The notes under the pieces are model-generated. The model was not told the DNA's origin and did no database searches. It saw only the letters and a list, made by a program, of their open reading frames with translations. The translations under genes were made by a program, and so were the position numbers. Positions 1 to 8,603 of a stretch of DNA of 58,856 bases are shown here, piece after piece (the stretch's first letter is position 1; each line of letters begins with the position of its first letter). The DNA comes from a virus: positions 1 to 58,856 of IMG/VR virus record IMGVR_UViG_3300001715_000002, one strand, 5' to 3'.

Positions 1-26
1 CCGCGACACCACTCGGCGAGGCGAAT

Positions 27-41
27 GTAACCGTCGGTTAC
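27..41. promoter_or_regulatory. Perfect 15-bp palindrome, operator-like
   Basis: GTAACCGTCGGTTAC is a perfect 7+1+7 palindrome. It is not a copy of the GTAAG-family repeats elsewhere in the window. A protein-binding role is only a guess. Confidence 0.25.
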
Positions 42-706
42 CTTGTCTGAATAGCCGCTGAAAACAGGGTTATTTCACGGCTTAAAATTGGTGAGTGCAA
101 ATAGGCCAGAGGGCAGTGCGTTTTTTCGAGACGGATTTACAGACATAACACCGCGCCGGACCAGAGCTCATTTTTTCGAGCAGCATCGCAAGTATAAGAC
201 CGCAGGTGCGACCTGGCCGTCAAGGGCTTCCTCGGAGCCCAGCATCCACGGGGGTTCGTTCCTCTACCTCACCTGACGACTCGATTCGCTTCCCCATTAA
301 AAATCGGAGTTATTATAATAAGAAAAAAACTATCGTTCTTCAGCGTAGAAATTAGTTTCACTCGGTTACAGCTTTAAATTGCAGGGTTTTGCCCCTGCTG
401 TGCTCGCCCTTTAAATTCTTTACTTAAATATTAATCCAAACTTTAAAATAATATCGCGGTTACACATTCTGAGGTGCTTCTCTGCAAGCTCATCCTTCCC
501 CTCACCCCGCGTGGCTGGGCGCTTGTAGCCACAAATGCACACGCAAGAGGTGGTAGTAGATCGGATGACAACACATGGCAATACATGATCAGGAACCCGA
601 GAGTCGGTCATCGCTCAAAAATGAGCGATATGAAAAAAAGTGGCTCCGAAAGCAAATAAGGGCTTGCCTGCATCGCAAGGGCAATATAAGTTTTAAATCG
701 TCGACG

Positions 707-714
707 TTACGCGT
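707..714. repeat. TTACGCGT motif, copy 1
   Basis: One of six TTACGCGT (or ACGCGTAA) octamers that I found only in non-coding DNA. This one lies about 65 bp upstream of the gene at 780. Confidence 0.35.
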
Positions 715-779
715 TGGCAATGAAACCCACACGCAACAACACACGCCCACTACACGGCGTGACGAGAGAGGTATGCCTG

Positions 780-1271
780 ATGGAAACGCAGAGACTGGAA
801 GCGGTAACGAGAATGACAGAGGGAGAGATCGAGATCGTCAAGTGCGGCGATGAAACGATTGTCTGCCACTACGATGCGCCGTCCGTGACGCTCTATGGTG
901 ATGTGCAGCACCTGGCGGTGTTCAACGTGACGCTGACCGATCCGGATCGCTTCCCTGACCACCTGCTCTACCGTAGCTATGTGGTGACGCTGTGGCAGGA
1001 ACCTGGAAATGATCCGTTCTACCAGACGTCTATCAAAGCCGTGGTGTGTCCGGTGAAGAGTCAGCGAAGGATCGAGGCGCCGAAGATGTGGTGGTCTATG
1101 CCCCTCATGTCGAAGATGAATTTGCTGCCCGATAACTCGACGGCCGAGCTGAGCGAAGACATGCTGGAAGCCATTGCGAATCGAGCGGCGAAGGAAATGG
1201 TATTGGGAGCTTGTGCGCCTGTGCATCCGGTAACGACTGCATGGTCTTCGGCGCATTCTTCGCTGGTATGA
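780..1271 (+). CDS. Hypothetical protein
   Basis: This 163-residue protein has no family I recognise. The start at 780 is preferred over the longer frame from 714 because AGAGAGG sits at 765-771 at normal spacing. The protein is soluble, with no signal peptide or membrane span, and contains several Trp, Met and Cys residues in its middle. It stands alone on the plus strand and is followed by a hairpin at 1355-1377. It is probably an orphan accessory gene of the phage. Confidence 0.6.
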   Translation: METQRLEAVTRMTEGEIEIVKCGDETIVCHYDAPSVTLYGDVQHLAVFNVTLTDPDRFPDHLLYRSYVVTLWQEPGNDPFYQTSIKAVVCPVKSQRRIEAPKMWWSMPLMSKMNLLPDNSTAELSEDMLEAIANRAAKEMVLGACAPVHPVTTAWSSAHSSLV

Positions 1272-1354
1272 AACGAACCCTCTCCAGTGCGACCTAGTTT
1301 GCAGACCGGAGAGCACACGGGAAAGGGTTTGAGCAGGACTATACCGCTAAGGGA

Positions 1355-1377
1355 GGGTCAGGGGGAAACCCTGACTC
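1355..1377 (+). terminator. Hairpin after the gene at 780
   Basis: GTCAGGG and CCCTGAC form a perfect 7-bp stem with a GGAAA loop, extended by two weaker pairs. There is no T-run, so it may be a processing hairpin rather than an intrinsic terminator. Confidence 0.4.
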
Positions 1378-1399
1378 TCTCGTAGTCTAGGAGAACACC

Positions 1400-1630
1400 A
1401 TGGCAAAGAAATCACTGAATGGCTGGATGCGGCTGTGGATCGGTATCTCGAGCTTGTGGATCGGCCTATGGGTCGCCTTGGGCATTACCGTCAGCATGAC
1501 AGCCACAAACCCAAATTTTGACTACACCGACATGACACCCACGCTTCTGGTAACCCTCGCTCCACCCGCCGTTCTCTTCGGCCTCGGTCATTTCGTGGCC
1601 TGGATTCGCCGCGGCTTCTCTCACGACTGA
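1400..1630 (+). CDS. Small membrane protein
   Basis: This 76-residue protein starts after a good AGGAGA site. Two hydrophobic segments, about residues 12-33 and 46-68, predict a two-span inner-membrane protein with basic residues at both ends. Its 3' end overlaps the 3' end of the convergent gene at 1621-1827 by 10 bp. Function unknown; superinfection exclusion proteins are often of this size, but nothing specific supports that. Confidence 0.6.
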   Translation: MAKKSLNGWMRLWIGISSLWIGLWVALGITVSMTATNPNFDYTDMTPTLLVTLAPPAVLFGLGHFVAWIRRGFSHD

Positions 1631-1827
1631 GATTCCGCCCACTCTTTTGCCGACAGCCAGGCGTCTTGCGGACGGGACTCTTCGGCGATCTGCTGAGCGT
1701 TCGGTAACACCACGGCGTAGAGCGTGCGGCCGTATCTCGAGGTCTTGATGCACTTGGTGCCGGCAGGCAACAGCGCCATGGCTTGGTCTTTGTGCGAGGG
1801 GGTCGGTTTCTTGTCGAAGGTAATCAT
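1621..1827 (-). CDS. Hypothetical protein, 68 aa
   Basis: Translation begins at 1827 behind AGGAAA. The protein is small, soluble and basic at its N-terminus. No family is recognised. It lies just downstream of the exported Rap1a/Tai-like gene on the same strand, separated by 16 bp, so the two are probably one operon. Confidence 0.55.
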   Translation of the reverse strand: MITFDKKPTPSHKDQAMALLPAGTKCIKTSRYGRTLYAVVLPNAQQIAEESRPQDAWLSAKEWAESQS

Positions 1828-1843
1828 GGCTATTTCCTAACGC

Positions 1844-2224
1844 TCATCTACAAGATAGCTCTGGGCGACTTTGAACGAACAACATGAAGGCGCTTGGGGC
1901 ATTGGTAACCGGGCTGATCTGCTCCGATGTCTGGAGATACTCCCAGAACTGATCAAAGATTCCCTCTATATTGGCGGTAGAACTCATACAGACGGGTAAA
2001 TCTAGACCTGCGTTGACGTTGTAGAACGAAAAGGCCTTTTGCATATCCAGCATGCCGCGCACATAGGCTTGGTAGACAATGGGGGACTGAGCATGGAATT
2101 GGATTAACCTCCCCACCGTCTGTCCATTCAAATTTTGAGAATCCGCTGACGCGTCATCTGCCTGAGAAACCGGAGCCATGCATAAGGCTAAGCTGACCAG
2201 AACCAATCTTGCAAAAATTCTCAT
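1844..2224 (-). CDS. Exported Rap1a/Tai-like protein
   Basis: This 126-residue protein starts at 2224, behind GGAGAG. A classical signal peptide covers about residues 1-22 (basic MR, hydrophobic core, cleavage near SQA). The mature part has the layout of the Rap1a/Tai family of periplasmic proteins: a YVRGMLD segment, a Cys in LPVC, a helix, and a terminal SC. Members in Serratia neutralise type VI secretion effectors. The assignment rests on spacing of these motifs by eye. In a phage it could act in the periplasm as an immunity or exclusion factor, which is inference. Confidence 0.5.
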   Translation of the reverse strand: MRIFARLVLVSLALCMAPVSQADDASADSQNLNGQTVGRLIQFHAQSPIVYQAYVRGMLDMQKAFSFYNVNAGLDLPVCMSSTANIEGIFDQFWEYLQTSEQISPVTNAPSAFMLFVQSRPELSCR

Positions 2225-2282
2225 CGAAAATCTCTCCGTGGTTATCATACAAATATCGGCCATCATGACGGTCTCATTAAGC

Positions 2283-2324
2283 AAAAAAATGGCCCTGGCG
2301 TCGTAGGGGAGACGGCCAGGGCCA
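2283..2324 (-). terminator. Strong minus-strand intrinsic terminator
   Basis: TGGCCCTGGC at 2290-2299 and GCCAGGGCCA at 2315-2324 form a perfect 10-bp stem. Read on the minus strand it is followed by seven T. No minus-strand gene lies upstream of it, so it implies an RNA coming from the 2330-2830 region. Confidence 0.65.
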
Positions 2325-2399
2325 CAACCGAGAGGGTGGGACTCTCGGGTGTTACGCAGGGAACAAGACGAACGAGTGGTGAACTCAAATCCGCCTTGA
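2283..2399 (-). ncRNA. Candidate small RNA from an operator-promoter
   Basis: On the minus strand a TTGACT -35 box (2434-2429) lies inside the palindrome at 2425-2446 and is 17 bp from GAGTAT (2411-2406). Transcription would begin near 2399 and end at the perfect terminator at 2283, giving about 115 nt with no open frame of note. The -10 is weak, so confidence is limited. Confidence 0.3.
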
Positions 2400-2424
2400 G
2401 AACCGATACTCGCCGAGAGCTAAC

Positions 2425-2446
2425 CATAAGTCAATGGTTACTTACC
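2425..2446. promoter_or_regulatory. GTAAG-family palindrome 1 (diverged)
   Basis: ATAAGTCAATGGTTACTTAC at 2426-2445 keeps the right half of the consensus and most of the left. It also carries the minus-strand -35 TTGACT described for the candidate RNA. Confidence 0.6.
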
Positions 2447-2805
2447 CATAAGAATAAAAAACCAGAAACGACAACGCCCGAGGGGTAGTCACGATCTCGT
2501 CGGGAAGACCGTTCTATGCCCACGGGCGCTTTGCAGTATTGGCGTCCTGGCAGAGACGACAAACATGATGGGGATCGGCTTATCGACGAGCACCCCGCCA
2601 GGACGCTCCCAGTATAAGCACGCTTTCGAGAGCACGCCAAGCGGCGGTGTGACGGGCTTGGACTGATTTTCCTGGTCATGAATCGTCAATCGCTTACAGA
2701 CCGTGTTAGAGCGGCTCGATCGAGAATCCAGAGAGAACAGTCGATCGCCGTCGAGGCACGCGAGACACTGTCTCTCGCAGCGCATGAGTCTCTTCGGCTC
2801 AGGCT

Positions 2806-2827
2806 AGTAAGTCATTGGTTACTGACT
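2806..2827. promoter_or_regulatory. GTAAG-family palindrome 2 (diverged)
   Basis: GTAAGTCATTGGTTACTGAC occupies 2807-2826. Together with the copy at 2425 it forms a subtype with a CATTGGTTAC centre. It lies 130 bp upstream of the gene at 2958. Confidence 0.6.
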
Positions 2828-2957
2828 AAAGTCATTGACAGACAGGCCGTTCTATAAGAACACTAGGAGTTAGAGGCAGTCAGTAAACGCTGATACCGGC
2901 CTTCCAATAACGAGTGATTTTCTCTCTCCCGCAGTCGCAACAATTCGAAGGTGATGT

Positions 2958-3314
2958 ATGGCACTCTCCGCACTGTCGTTCGTTCCCGCCCACAATCGCG
3001 ACCAGATCGACATGGAATACGTCGAGACCATGGCGCAGTTCATGGGTATCGATCTCTCCCAGATACGCCAGGACATGAAAGACCGTGCCGAACGTAACCA
3101 GGAGCTCCACGAGATCGCCTGGCGGGAACGCGAAAACCCCAATTGGGAAACGTCGAAAGCCTTTCACCGCTACGAGCAGGTCTTCTCTCATGGCTCGGCA
3201 CAGGTCTTTTACAACGACTGGTTCGATCGCTATGCGGTCTATGGGCTCAAGAAAGGCACCCAGGAGCCGAAATCTTTGGAAGAGGCGATACGGCTCGTCT
3301 ACGAGAACAATTAA
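2958..3314 (+). CDS. Hypothetical protein, 118 aa
   Basis: This soluble, acidic-helical protein starts behind AAGGTGAT. It is rich in charged residues and Trp/Tyr and has no motif that I recognise. It is the first gene of a pair with 3333-3683 (18-bp gap) and sits downstream of palindrome 2, so the pair is probably an early, regulated unit. Confidence 0.55.
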   Translation: MALSALSFVPAHNRDQIDMEYVETMAQFMGIDLSQIRQDMKDRAERNQELHEIAWRERENPNWETSKAFHRYEQVFSHGSAQVFYNDWFDRYAVYGLKKGTQEPKSLEEAIRLVYENN

Positions 3315-3332
3315 CCCATAGAGGCGAAACTG

Positions 3333-3683
3333 ATGGCGGTTGGCATGCTGACCATAGAAGACAGCTACGTAGACCATGAGAACGGTGAGGTCTTCCTGTT
3401 ACTGGTCAGGAAGGATTATCAAGGCGAAATAATTTCGGTGGACATTGGCGTGGTGGAGAGCGATCGCGATGTTCTGCCGAGAGACCTGGACTTTCTCAAG
3501 CCCGATTTGATCTCTCGCTCCGCAAAGCATGGCAAGAACTGCGTAATGAACCAGTTCTCTGCCATCAAACGGGGCATCCCCTCGCATGAAGCCCTCAAAC
3601 TCCACGCTCCAAAGAAAATCAGACCATCATGGGCTCCCAATCTGTCGGATGCTTTGTGGCTACCGAAAAAGCCGGATAGCTGA
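3333..3683 (+). CDS. Hypothetical protein, 116 aa
   Basis: Starts 18 bp after the preceding gene, behind GAGGCGA. The N-terminal half looks like a beta-rich fold, the C-terminus is basic and Pro/Trp-rich. No family recognised. An inverted repeat GATAGCT/AGCTATC overlaps and follows its stop (3675-3703), which may end the transcript. Confidence 0.5.
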   Translation: MAVGMLTIEDSYVDHENGEVFLLLVRKDYQGEIISVDIGVVESDRDVLPRDLDFLKPDLISRSAKHGKNCVMNQFSAIKRGIPSHEALKLHAPKKIRPSWAPNLSDALWLPKKPDS

Positions 3684-3742
3684 TTTCGTGAAAGGTTAGC
3701 TATCAACACGTAGAGCGCATCGCCGAGATAATGACCATAGCC

Positions 3743-3815
3743 AAGGGTCTCTCCCGCTCAGGCTAAGGGTCTCTCTTCGCCAGGCTACCGAGGGGTCTTT
3801 TTCTCGCAGGCTACC
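3743..3815 (+). repeat. Three tandem 22-25-bp repeats
   Basis: Units start at 3743, 3765 and 3791 and share the pattern AGGGTCTCTC-CGC-CAGGCTA. A related unit, GTCTCTTCGGCTCAGGCTA, abuts palindrome 2 at 2788-2806. Function unknown. Confidence 0.6.
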
Positions 3816-4238
3816 AGCACTCACCAAAACGACTCACCGTGGTGGAAATCTCCCATAAAGCGCCATCTGACGGGTCGACCAGGATCTCACTGTGGTCCTC
3901 TCACCGGGGGTGACGTGTCGAACTCGCCCTGCCGCTCACTGACCTTGAGAGCGTGATTCCCGCCCTACCACTGCCAGTGTCACCCGCTCGCCTGCACACC
4001 ACGGTCACAGCCACCCAGAATCGCCCCAGGAGCCATTCTCCACTCGGAACCGGGCTTGGTGCTGTCTTGCCATGGGGAAAGGGAGACGGGGCTGTCTGGG
4101 GCTCGTCTGACCGAGGGTAACGCTGACCAGCACCAGGATTGACTGCCGGGATGACGAATTGACGGTGATCGCCACGCAACCGACTCACCATGGGGAAAGG
4201 GAAACGGGTCCGGTGAGAATCCGGGTGCCACGGTCACA

Positions 4239-4361
4239 GGGAAAGGCTGGCGATCCACTGCTCTCGGTGAGAACCAAGGTCACTGGGAACGGGAAAGGCT
4301 GGCGATCCAACCGGGAACGGGAAAGGCTGGCTTTGCATTTTTGGGAAAGGCTGGCGATCCA
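4239..4361 (+). repeat. Iteron-like direct repeats
   Basis: The 19-mer GGGAAAGGCTGGCGATCCA occurs exactly at 4239-4257, 4291-4309 and 4343-4361, all in the same orientation; a 13-bp partial copy is at 4319-4331. The starts of the full copies are exactly 52 bp apart. Such evenly phased direct repeats beside an AT-rich tract suggest an iteron-type origin or partition site. Confidence 0.55.
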
Positions 4362-4667
4362 TAGACCGTGGTGGATAGCCGTGGTGCGGGGTGCTGCCAG
4401 CCGCGATTTTTGGCGGCGGCGACGTTGCCACGACGGGTTTTTGCCGCTGGTTACTTTGCCACCCAACGATTTTGTGGCTAACGACTTGGTGATGTTTTCG
4501 CCAGCCTGCTAATGATTAGCCACCCAATCGTTTCTTTGCTGGTCAATCCTCCGGTTCGTTCGCGTCATATCCATTAGCAGCATACGCGTTAATTCTAAGC
4601 GTGATTTGCTCGGGGAAATCAATCTTTTTTTGGTCAAATTCCCTCATAGCGGGAATTTATAGGGTGT

Positions 4668-4675
4668 TTACGCGT
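4668..4675. repeat. TTACGCGT motif, copy 2
   Basis: Part of GTTTACGCGT (4666-4675), which recurs 25 bp downstream. It marks the left edge of the GG-A island. Confidence 0.4.
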
Positions 4676-4692
4676 CATAGTTTTATTTGTGT

Positions 4693-4700
4693 TTACGCGT
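4693..4700. repeat. TTACGCGT motif, copy 3
   Basis: Part of the 14-mer GTTTACGCGTTAAC (4691-4704). The exact reverse complement is found 10.7 kb away at 15369-15382. Confidence 0.4.
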
Positions 4701-4780
4701 TAACAGTAAATCGATAATCTGGATACGTGCTCAAGACGAAGCACACAAAAAAAAGTCTCTCTCTCATTAAGGAAATCATC

Positions 4781-5413
4781 ATGAAAATCACAGCTAACGA
4801 TCGCACTATTGCTACTAACTCCAACGAAAAGAAAGTTTCGTTGTCTGAAAAATTCAATCTTGTCAAGACGCACGTTTCTTCTCTTGCTATCACGTCTAAG
4901 CAAACGAAGATTAAGGAGACGCAAAGCGCAATTATCGACGCATCCAAAAAGCGCGTCGAGAACTACGAAGCGAAAGCGCAGCGCAACGAAACAGACTATC
5001 GCGAATTAACAGTCGAAGTGACTCACGCAAAATATAACGCGTCGTTGCTCGACTTGGACGCAAAAGCGATGAAATACACTATCGACAAGAACATCAATCT
5101 CGCATCCGCTGTTAATGAGTCGCGCGAATATAAGAAACGTCTCAAGTCGTTTTTGGAAGCGTGCGCGAACAACGACGCATCCAAACTCGACAAAGCGCTA
5201 GCGAAGCTACAAGCGCACATGAAAGCGTCCAGCGCATCCGCTATCACTGTCGCGCAAGTCGCGACAATCATGGAACACAGCACGACGACGCAAGCGAGCT
5301 ACTTTAAGAAATTCGCGACAATCCTCGGAGTTGTATCGTCCGAACGCTCTAATCAGTCTCCTATGACAATCAATAAAGAAAGCGATGTTTATAAAGACTT
5401 CGTTTCACTCTAA
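4781..5413 (+). CDS. Gly/Pro/Trp-poor helical protein of unknown function
   Basis: This 210-residue protein starts at 4781 behind AAGGAAA. It has one Gly, one Pro and no Trp, and is almost entirely predicted helix, rich in Lys, Ala, Ser and Glu. That composition follows from the ban on GGC, GGT, GGG and VCC triplets in its DNA. Codon use, heavy in GCG, GCA, CGC and GAC, is unlike the neighbouring genes. No family recognised; a DNA- or RNA-coating or structural role is possible but unsupported. It is followed by a 10-bp hairpin and the second island gene. Confidence 0.65.
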   Translation: MKITANDRTIATNSNEKKVSLSEKFNLVKTHVSSLAITSKQTKIKETQSAIIDASKKRVENYEAKAQRNETDYRELTVEVTHAKYNASLLDLDAKAMKYTIDKNINLASAVNESREYKKRLKSFLEACANNDASKLDKALAKLQAHMKASSASAITVAQVATIMEHSTTTQASYFKKFATILGVVSSERSNQSPMTINKESDVYKDFVSL

Positions 5414-5426
5414 TTGATCGACACAT

Positions 5427-5450
5427 AAGCGCACTCCTTAGAGTGCGCTT
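5427..5450 (+). terminator. Hairpin between the island genes
   Basis: AAGCGCACTC and GAGTGCGCTT form a perfect 10-bp stem with a CTTA loop, followed by a weak TCTC tail. Even this hairpin obeys the island rule. It may be an attenuator between the two genes. Confidence 0.5.
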
Positions 5451-5478
5451 TCTCACTGGATTCCGAGGACAATTCGAC

Positions 5479-5784
5479 ATGATTAAATTCATTATCCGCA
5501 ATAACACAAAGCGCTTTTACAATGCGCACGCTGTCGCGCAAGTCGACGCGCAGATGATAAACACTCGCATCGTCTACTTCGTTCGCGCTGGATATATCAT
5601 CGACACGAAAGCGCATCCATCATGCGCAGACTTTGAGCGTCAGCACGTCGCAACATATGCGACACGACAGGATGCGGAACACGCAGCGTATGACGCAATT
5701 GACGGAATCGCTAACGAAGTCGACTTCGACGTGATCGAAGCGTATTTTTATCGCTATCATGTCCAGCAATTCAAAGCAGCGTAG
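5479..5784 (+). CDS. Second island gene, hypothetical
   Basis: The start at 5479, behind CGAGGAC, is preferred to the GTG at 5443, which lies in the upstream hairpin. The 101-residue protein has only two Gly and one Pro, no Trp, and is rich in Ala, Tyr, Phe, Asp and Arg. It may be a compact alpha-beta protein; no family recognised. It obeys the same trinucleotide rule as its neighbour and is probably co-expressed with it. Confidence 0.55.
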   Translation: MIKFIIRNNTKRFYNAHAVAQVDAQMINTRIVYFVRAGYIIDTKAHPSCADFERQHVATYATRQDAEHAAYDAIDGIANEVDFDVIEAYFYRYHVQQFKAA

Positions 5785-6238
5785 CGCGTCCAGCAGCGCG
5801 CAGAGAGCGCGTTAACGTCAATCCGCTGTCATGATATGGATTCGATGTTAGCGCGTCTCTGAGGACGAAATAGAGCGATTGAGGATTAGCTAATGAAAGC
5901 GAGGACGATGGAGACATTAGGACGACATGAATTAGCAAAGTCTTAGAAATTCCCGACTTAGTGGCTGGGCATAGCCGCCTCAATTTCCCATTCCCGGCAC
6001 TCCCCTTATACCACCAGGCCCCAGCCCCAGAGCCCCGCCCTTATACCACCGGCTACGAGTTCCCCGCGTCCCAAGCGTCCCCGCATCCCGAGTCCGACCG
6101 CCTGCCGTGAATCACCGAGCCCCATCGCCACCCCTGACCGACGTGAACCCGTGCCTTATACGACCGCGACCACCCGGCGTTGCCGGCAGTCTCAGCCCGC
6201 TCACAAGCCCTGGGCGTTGCCAGGGCTCCAAGTCGACC
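5785..6238. other. Non-coding stretch right of the island genes
   Basis: The first 165 bp still obey the GG-A rule and carry GGA about every 15 bp on the plus strand. Beyond 5952 the plus strand turns abruptly C-rich and contains three spaced TTATACSACC elements. No gene is seen. Confidence 0.4.
6006..6165 (+). repeat. Spaced CCTTATACSACC repeats
   Basis: TTATACCACC at 6006-6015 and 6041-6050 and TTATACGACC at 6156-6165, each preceded by CC, lie in the same orientation. The core ATACCACCG recurs in the non-coding region at 14.64-14.67 kb. Confidence 0.45.
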
Positions 6239-6685
6239 CTAGCTCCCTTCTCTAACGATCTTTTGAGGCGTAATTCCGCACCAGGTGTTCAAGCCCACCA
6301 AGTCTGCAAGCTCTTCTGCCGTCGACTCGCAGGCTTTCACAGAGGTCGTGGACTTGATCGAAACGTAGCTACCCATGAAGGTGATCGACGTCGGGGTAGC
6401 TTTGCTCAAATCTTCGTTCATATCTGGCAGCACGACAGCCTCTGTCTTGACGCAGCGAAACTCTGCGTCCGCGTTAGGCCCTTTCACATCGCCAACTACC
6501 TCGGAAAGCTTGGTCGCAATCTCGACGCAATAATCCTCGTCATCCGCGATTTTATCGCCCTGCAAAACCACGTTGATAGGTGGCGTATCGTCAAAAGCGT
6601 GGTGCCCTACTATTGTCCATCGAAAATCGGCAAGCGCCGTCGATGAAAAGAGCAAGGTGCTCGCGGCGATTAAAAACAACTTCAT
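6239..6685 (-). CDS. Exported hypothetical protein
   Basis: This 148-residue protein starts at 6685 behind AGGGGA. Residues 1-19 form a signal peptide with a cleavable ALA-DF junction. The mature protein is acidic and has four Cys (in DYC, FRC, KAC and WCG), which could form two periplasmic disulfides. No family recognised. It is the second exported orphan in the left arm, divergent from serS, and may be a lysogenic conversion gene. Confidence 0.6.
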   Translation of the reverse strand: MKLFLIAASTLLFSSTALADFRWTIVGHHAFDDTPPINVVLQGDKIADDEDYCVEIATKLSEVVGDVKGPNADAEFRCVKTEAVVLPDMNEDLSKATPTSITFMGSYVSIKSTTSVKACESTAEELADLVGLNTWCGITPQKIVREGS

Positions 6686-6785
6686 GATTTCCCCTTTGTC
6701 ATGACTCGGCTAATCGGCCGGCACTTCTGTGTTATCGGCTGAAACCTAGAATTCTGCTGTTTGCTCGATAGTCCCCCCACGCTGA

Positions 6786-8108
<1,323 letters not shown>

Positions 8109-8146
8109 TTTGGTCTGTGCGCCTGAGTGATCGGGCGCTTTTCACG

Positions 8147-8176
8147 TTGCGACGTGTAAGGGTTTCGCCCTATAGT
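8147..8176 (+). promoter_or_regulatory. Putative promoter overlapping palindrome 3
   Basis: TTGCGA (8147-8152) lies 18 bp from TATAGT (8171-8176). The -10 box overlaps the first bases of the palindrome, so a bound protein would block RNA polymerase. Confidence 0.45.
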
Positions 8177-8195
8177 AAGTAAATACTTACTTACT
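8174..8195. promoter_or_regulatory. GTAAG-family palindrome 3
   Basis: GTAAGTAAATACTTACTTAC at 8175-8194, flanked by A and T. It lies 16 bp upstream of the gene at 8212. Confidence 0.8.
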
Positions 8196-8211
8196 GCAAG
8201 GTAATCTGCGC

Positions 8212-8601
8212 ATGGCCACTCTCTTCTCGAAATCCCCGGTTGCTGATCAGCACGCCAAGACCGCTTTTGATCATGCCGACAAGGCTATTGCCTCGCTCAC
8301 CAACGCTCACACAAGCGCCGTGGAGGAAATGGCAACGATCGAAAGTCAGATCGCCGCCCTCGAGGATCGCCGCGCAGAGTTGACCGTGCGTCGTGACAAT
8401 ATCGGTCGAGTCATCGAGTCGCTGGATAACAGCCTGTTCTTCCAGATGATTCAGGGCGAGGTTTACTCCACGACCAAGACGCCGTTCGATTTTGTGCCTC
8501 CGACGAAACCGGTCAAGCCTATCGACCCGTCCGCAGACCCGATTGGACCGACGCCAGAAGTTCGTCTCTACACCGACGCCACGATGACCAAGGAGCTCTG
8601 A
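8212..8601 (+). CDS. Hypothetical coiled-coil protein
   Basis: This 129-residue protein starts behind AAGGTAAT, directly after palindrome 3. Residues about 15-75 form a long amphipathic helix, followed by a Pro-rich tail. No family recognised. It is two bases upstream of the small membrane protein at 8604, with which it forms a two-gene operon under the operator. Confidence 0.6.
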   Translation: MATLFSKSPVADQHAKTAFDHADKAIASLTNAHTSAVEEMATIESQIAALEDRRAELTVRRDNIGRVIESLDNSLFFQMIQGEVYSTTKTPFDFVPPTKPVKPIDPSADPIGPTPEVRLYTDATMTKEL

Positions 8602-8603
8602 TC

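Larger units (their letters stand above)
1..779. other. Non-coding left end
   Basis: I see no credible gene here; short frames lack ribosome binding sites. The stretch holds a 15-bp palindrome near the left edge, an exact 10-bp direct repeat TTTTTTCGAG at 121-130 and 171-180, an AT-rich tract at 300-460 with a TATAAT at 314-319, and a small hairpin (GCAGGG/CCCTGC) at 381-398. It might include part of an attachment or control region near the integrase, but nothing proves this. Confidence 0.5.
2325..2957. other. Non-coding control region
   Basis: No frame here has a good start and protein-like composition. The stretch contains two diverged copies of the genome-wide palindrome, a long 10-bp inverted repeat (GCGTCCTGGC at 2541-2550 with GCCAGGACGC at 2597-2606), and a TTGACA at 2835-2840 without a well-spaced -10. 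It is probably regulatory or encodes a structured RNA. Confidence 0.4.
3684..4665. other. Long non-coding repeat region
   Basis: Nearly 1 kb without a convincing gene. From left to right it has three tandem 25-bp units, a GC-rich stretch with two copies of a CCATGGGGAAAGGGARACGGG-type element (starting near 4070 and 4188), four direct GGGAAAGGCTGGC units, a repeated GCCACCCAAYCG (4458, 4519), and then an AT-rich stretch. Directly repeated units next to AT-rich DNA are typical of replication origins, but no initiator protein is recognised. Confidence 0.45.
4666..5951. other. Island lacking GGC, GGT, GGG and their complements
   Basis: Reading every base of this 1286-bp stretch, I count about 35 occurrences of GG or CC. 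All GG are followed by A and all CC are preceded by T. GGC/GCC, GGT/ACC and GGG/CCC are wholly absent, while they are common immediately on both sides (GGGT at 4662-4665, CCC at 5952-5954). The rule covers two genes, their spacer hairpin and about 165 bp of non-coding DNA, so it is not a protein-level effect alone. Confidence 0.85.

Noticed and set aside
240-275. GGGGGTTCG stretch resembling a tRNA T-arm
   Set aside because: The T-stem does not pair (GGGGG opposite CTCTA) and no acceptor or anticodon arm is found upstream.
88-276. 62-codon frame at the left end
   Set aside because: No ribosome binding site, unlikely composition, and it includes low-complexity T-runs.
750-1316. 188-codon minus-strand frame opposite the gene at 780
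   Set aside because: His/Arg-rich shadow of the plus-strand gene, a common effect in GC-rich DNA.
2431-2785. Minus-strand frames of 82 and 98 codons
   Set aside because: No ribosome sites and non-protein-like composition; the strong minus-strand terminator is better explained by a small RNA.
4239-4361. Direct repeats as a CRISPR array
   Set aside because: Repeats are only 19 bp, spacers are not all the same length because of a partial copy, and no cas genes are present.
3901-4512. Several 80-117 codon frames on both strands
   Set aside because: They overlap the repeat region, read as Pro/Arg/Ser-rich shadow frames, and lack ribosome sites.
5855-5875. CTGAGGACGAAA resembling a hammerhead ribozyme core
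   Set aside because: Stem II is missing and I could not find matching stems I and III; likely chance.
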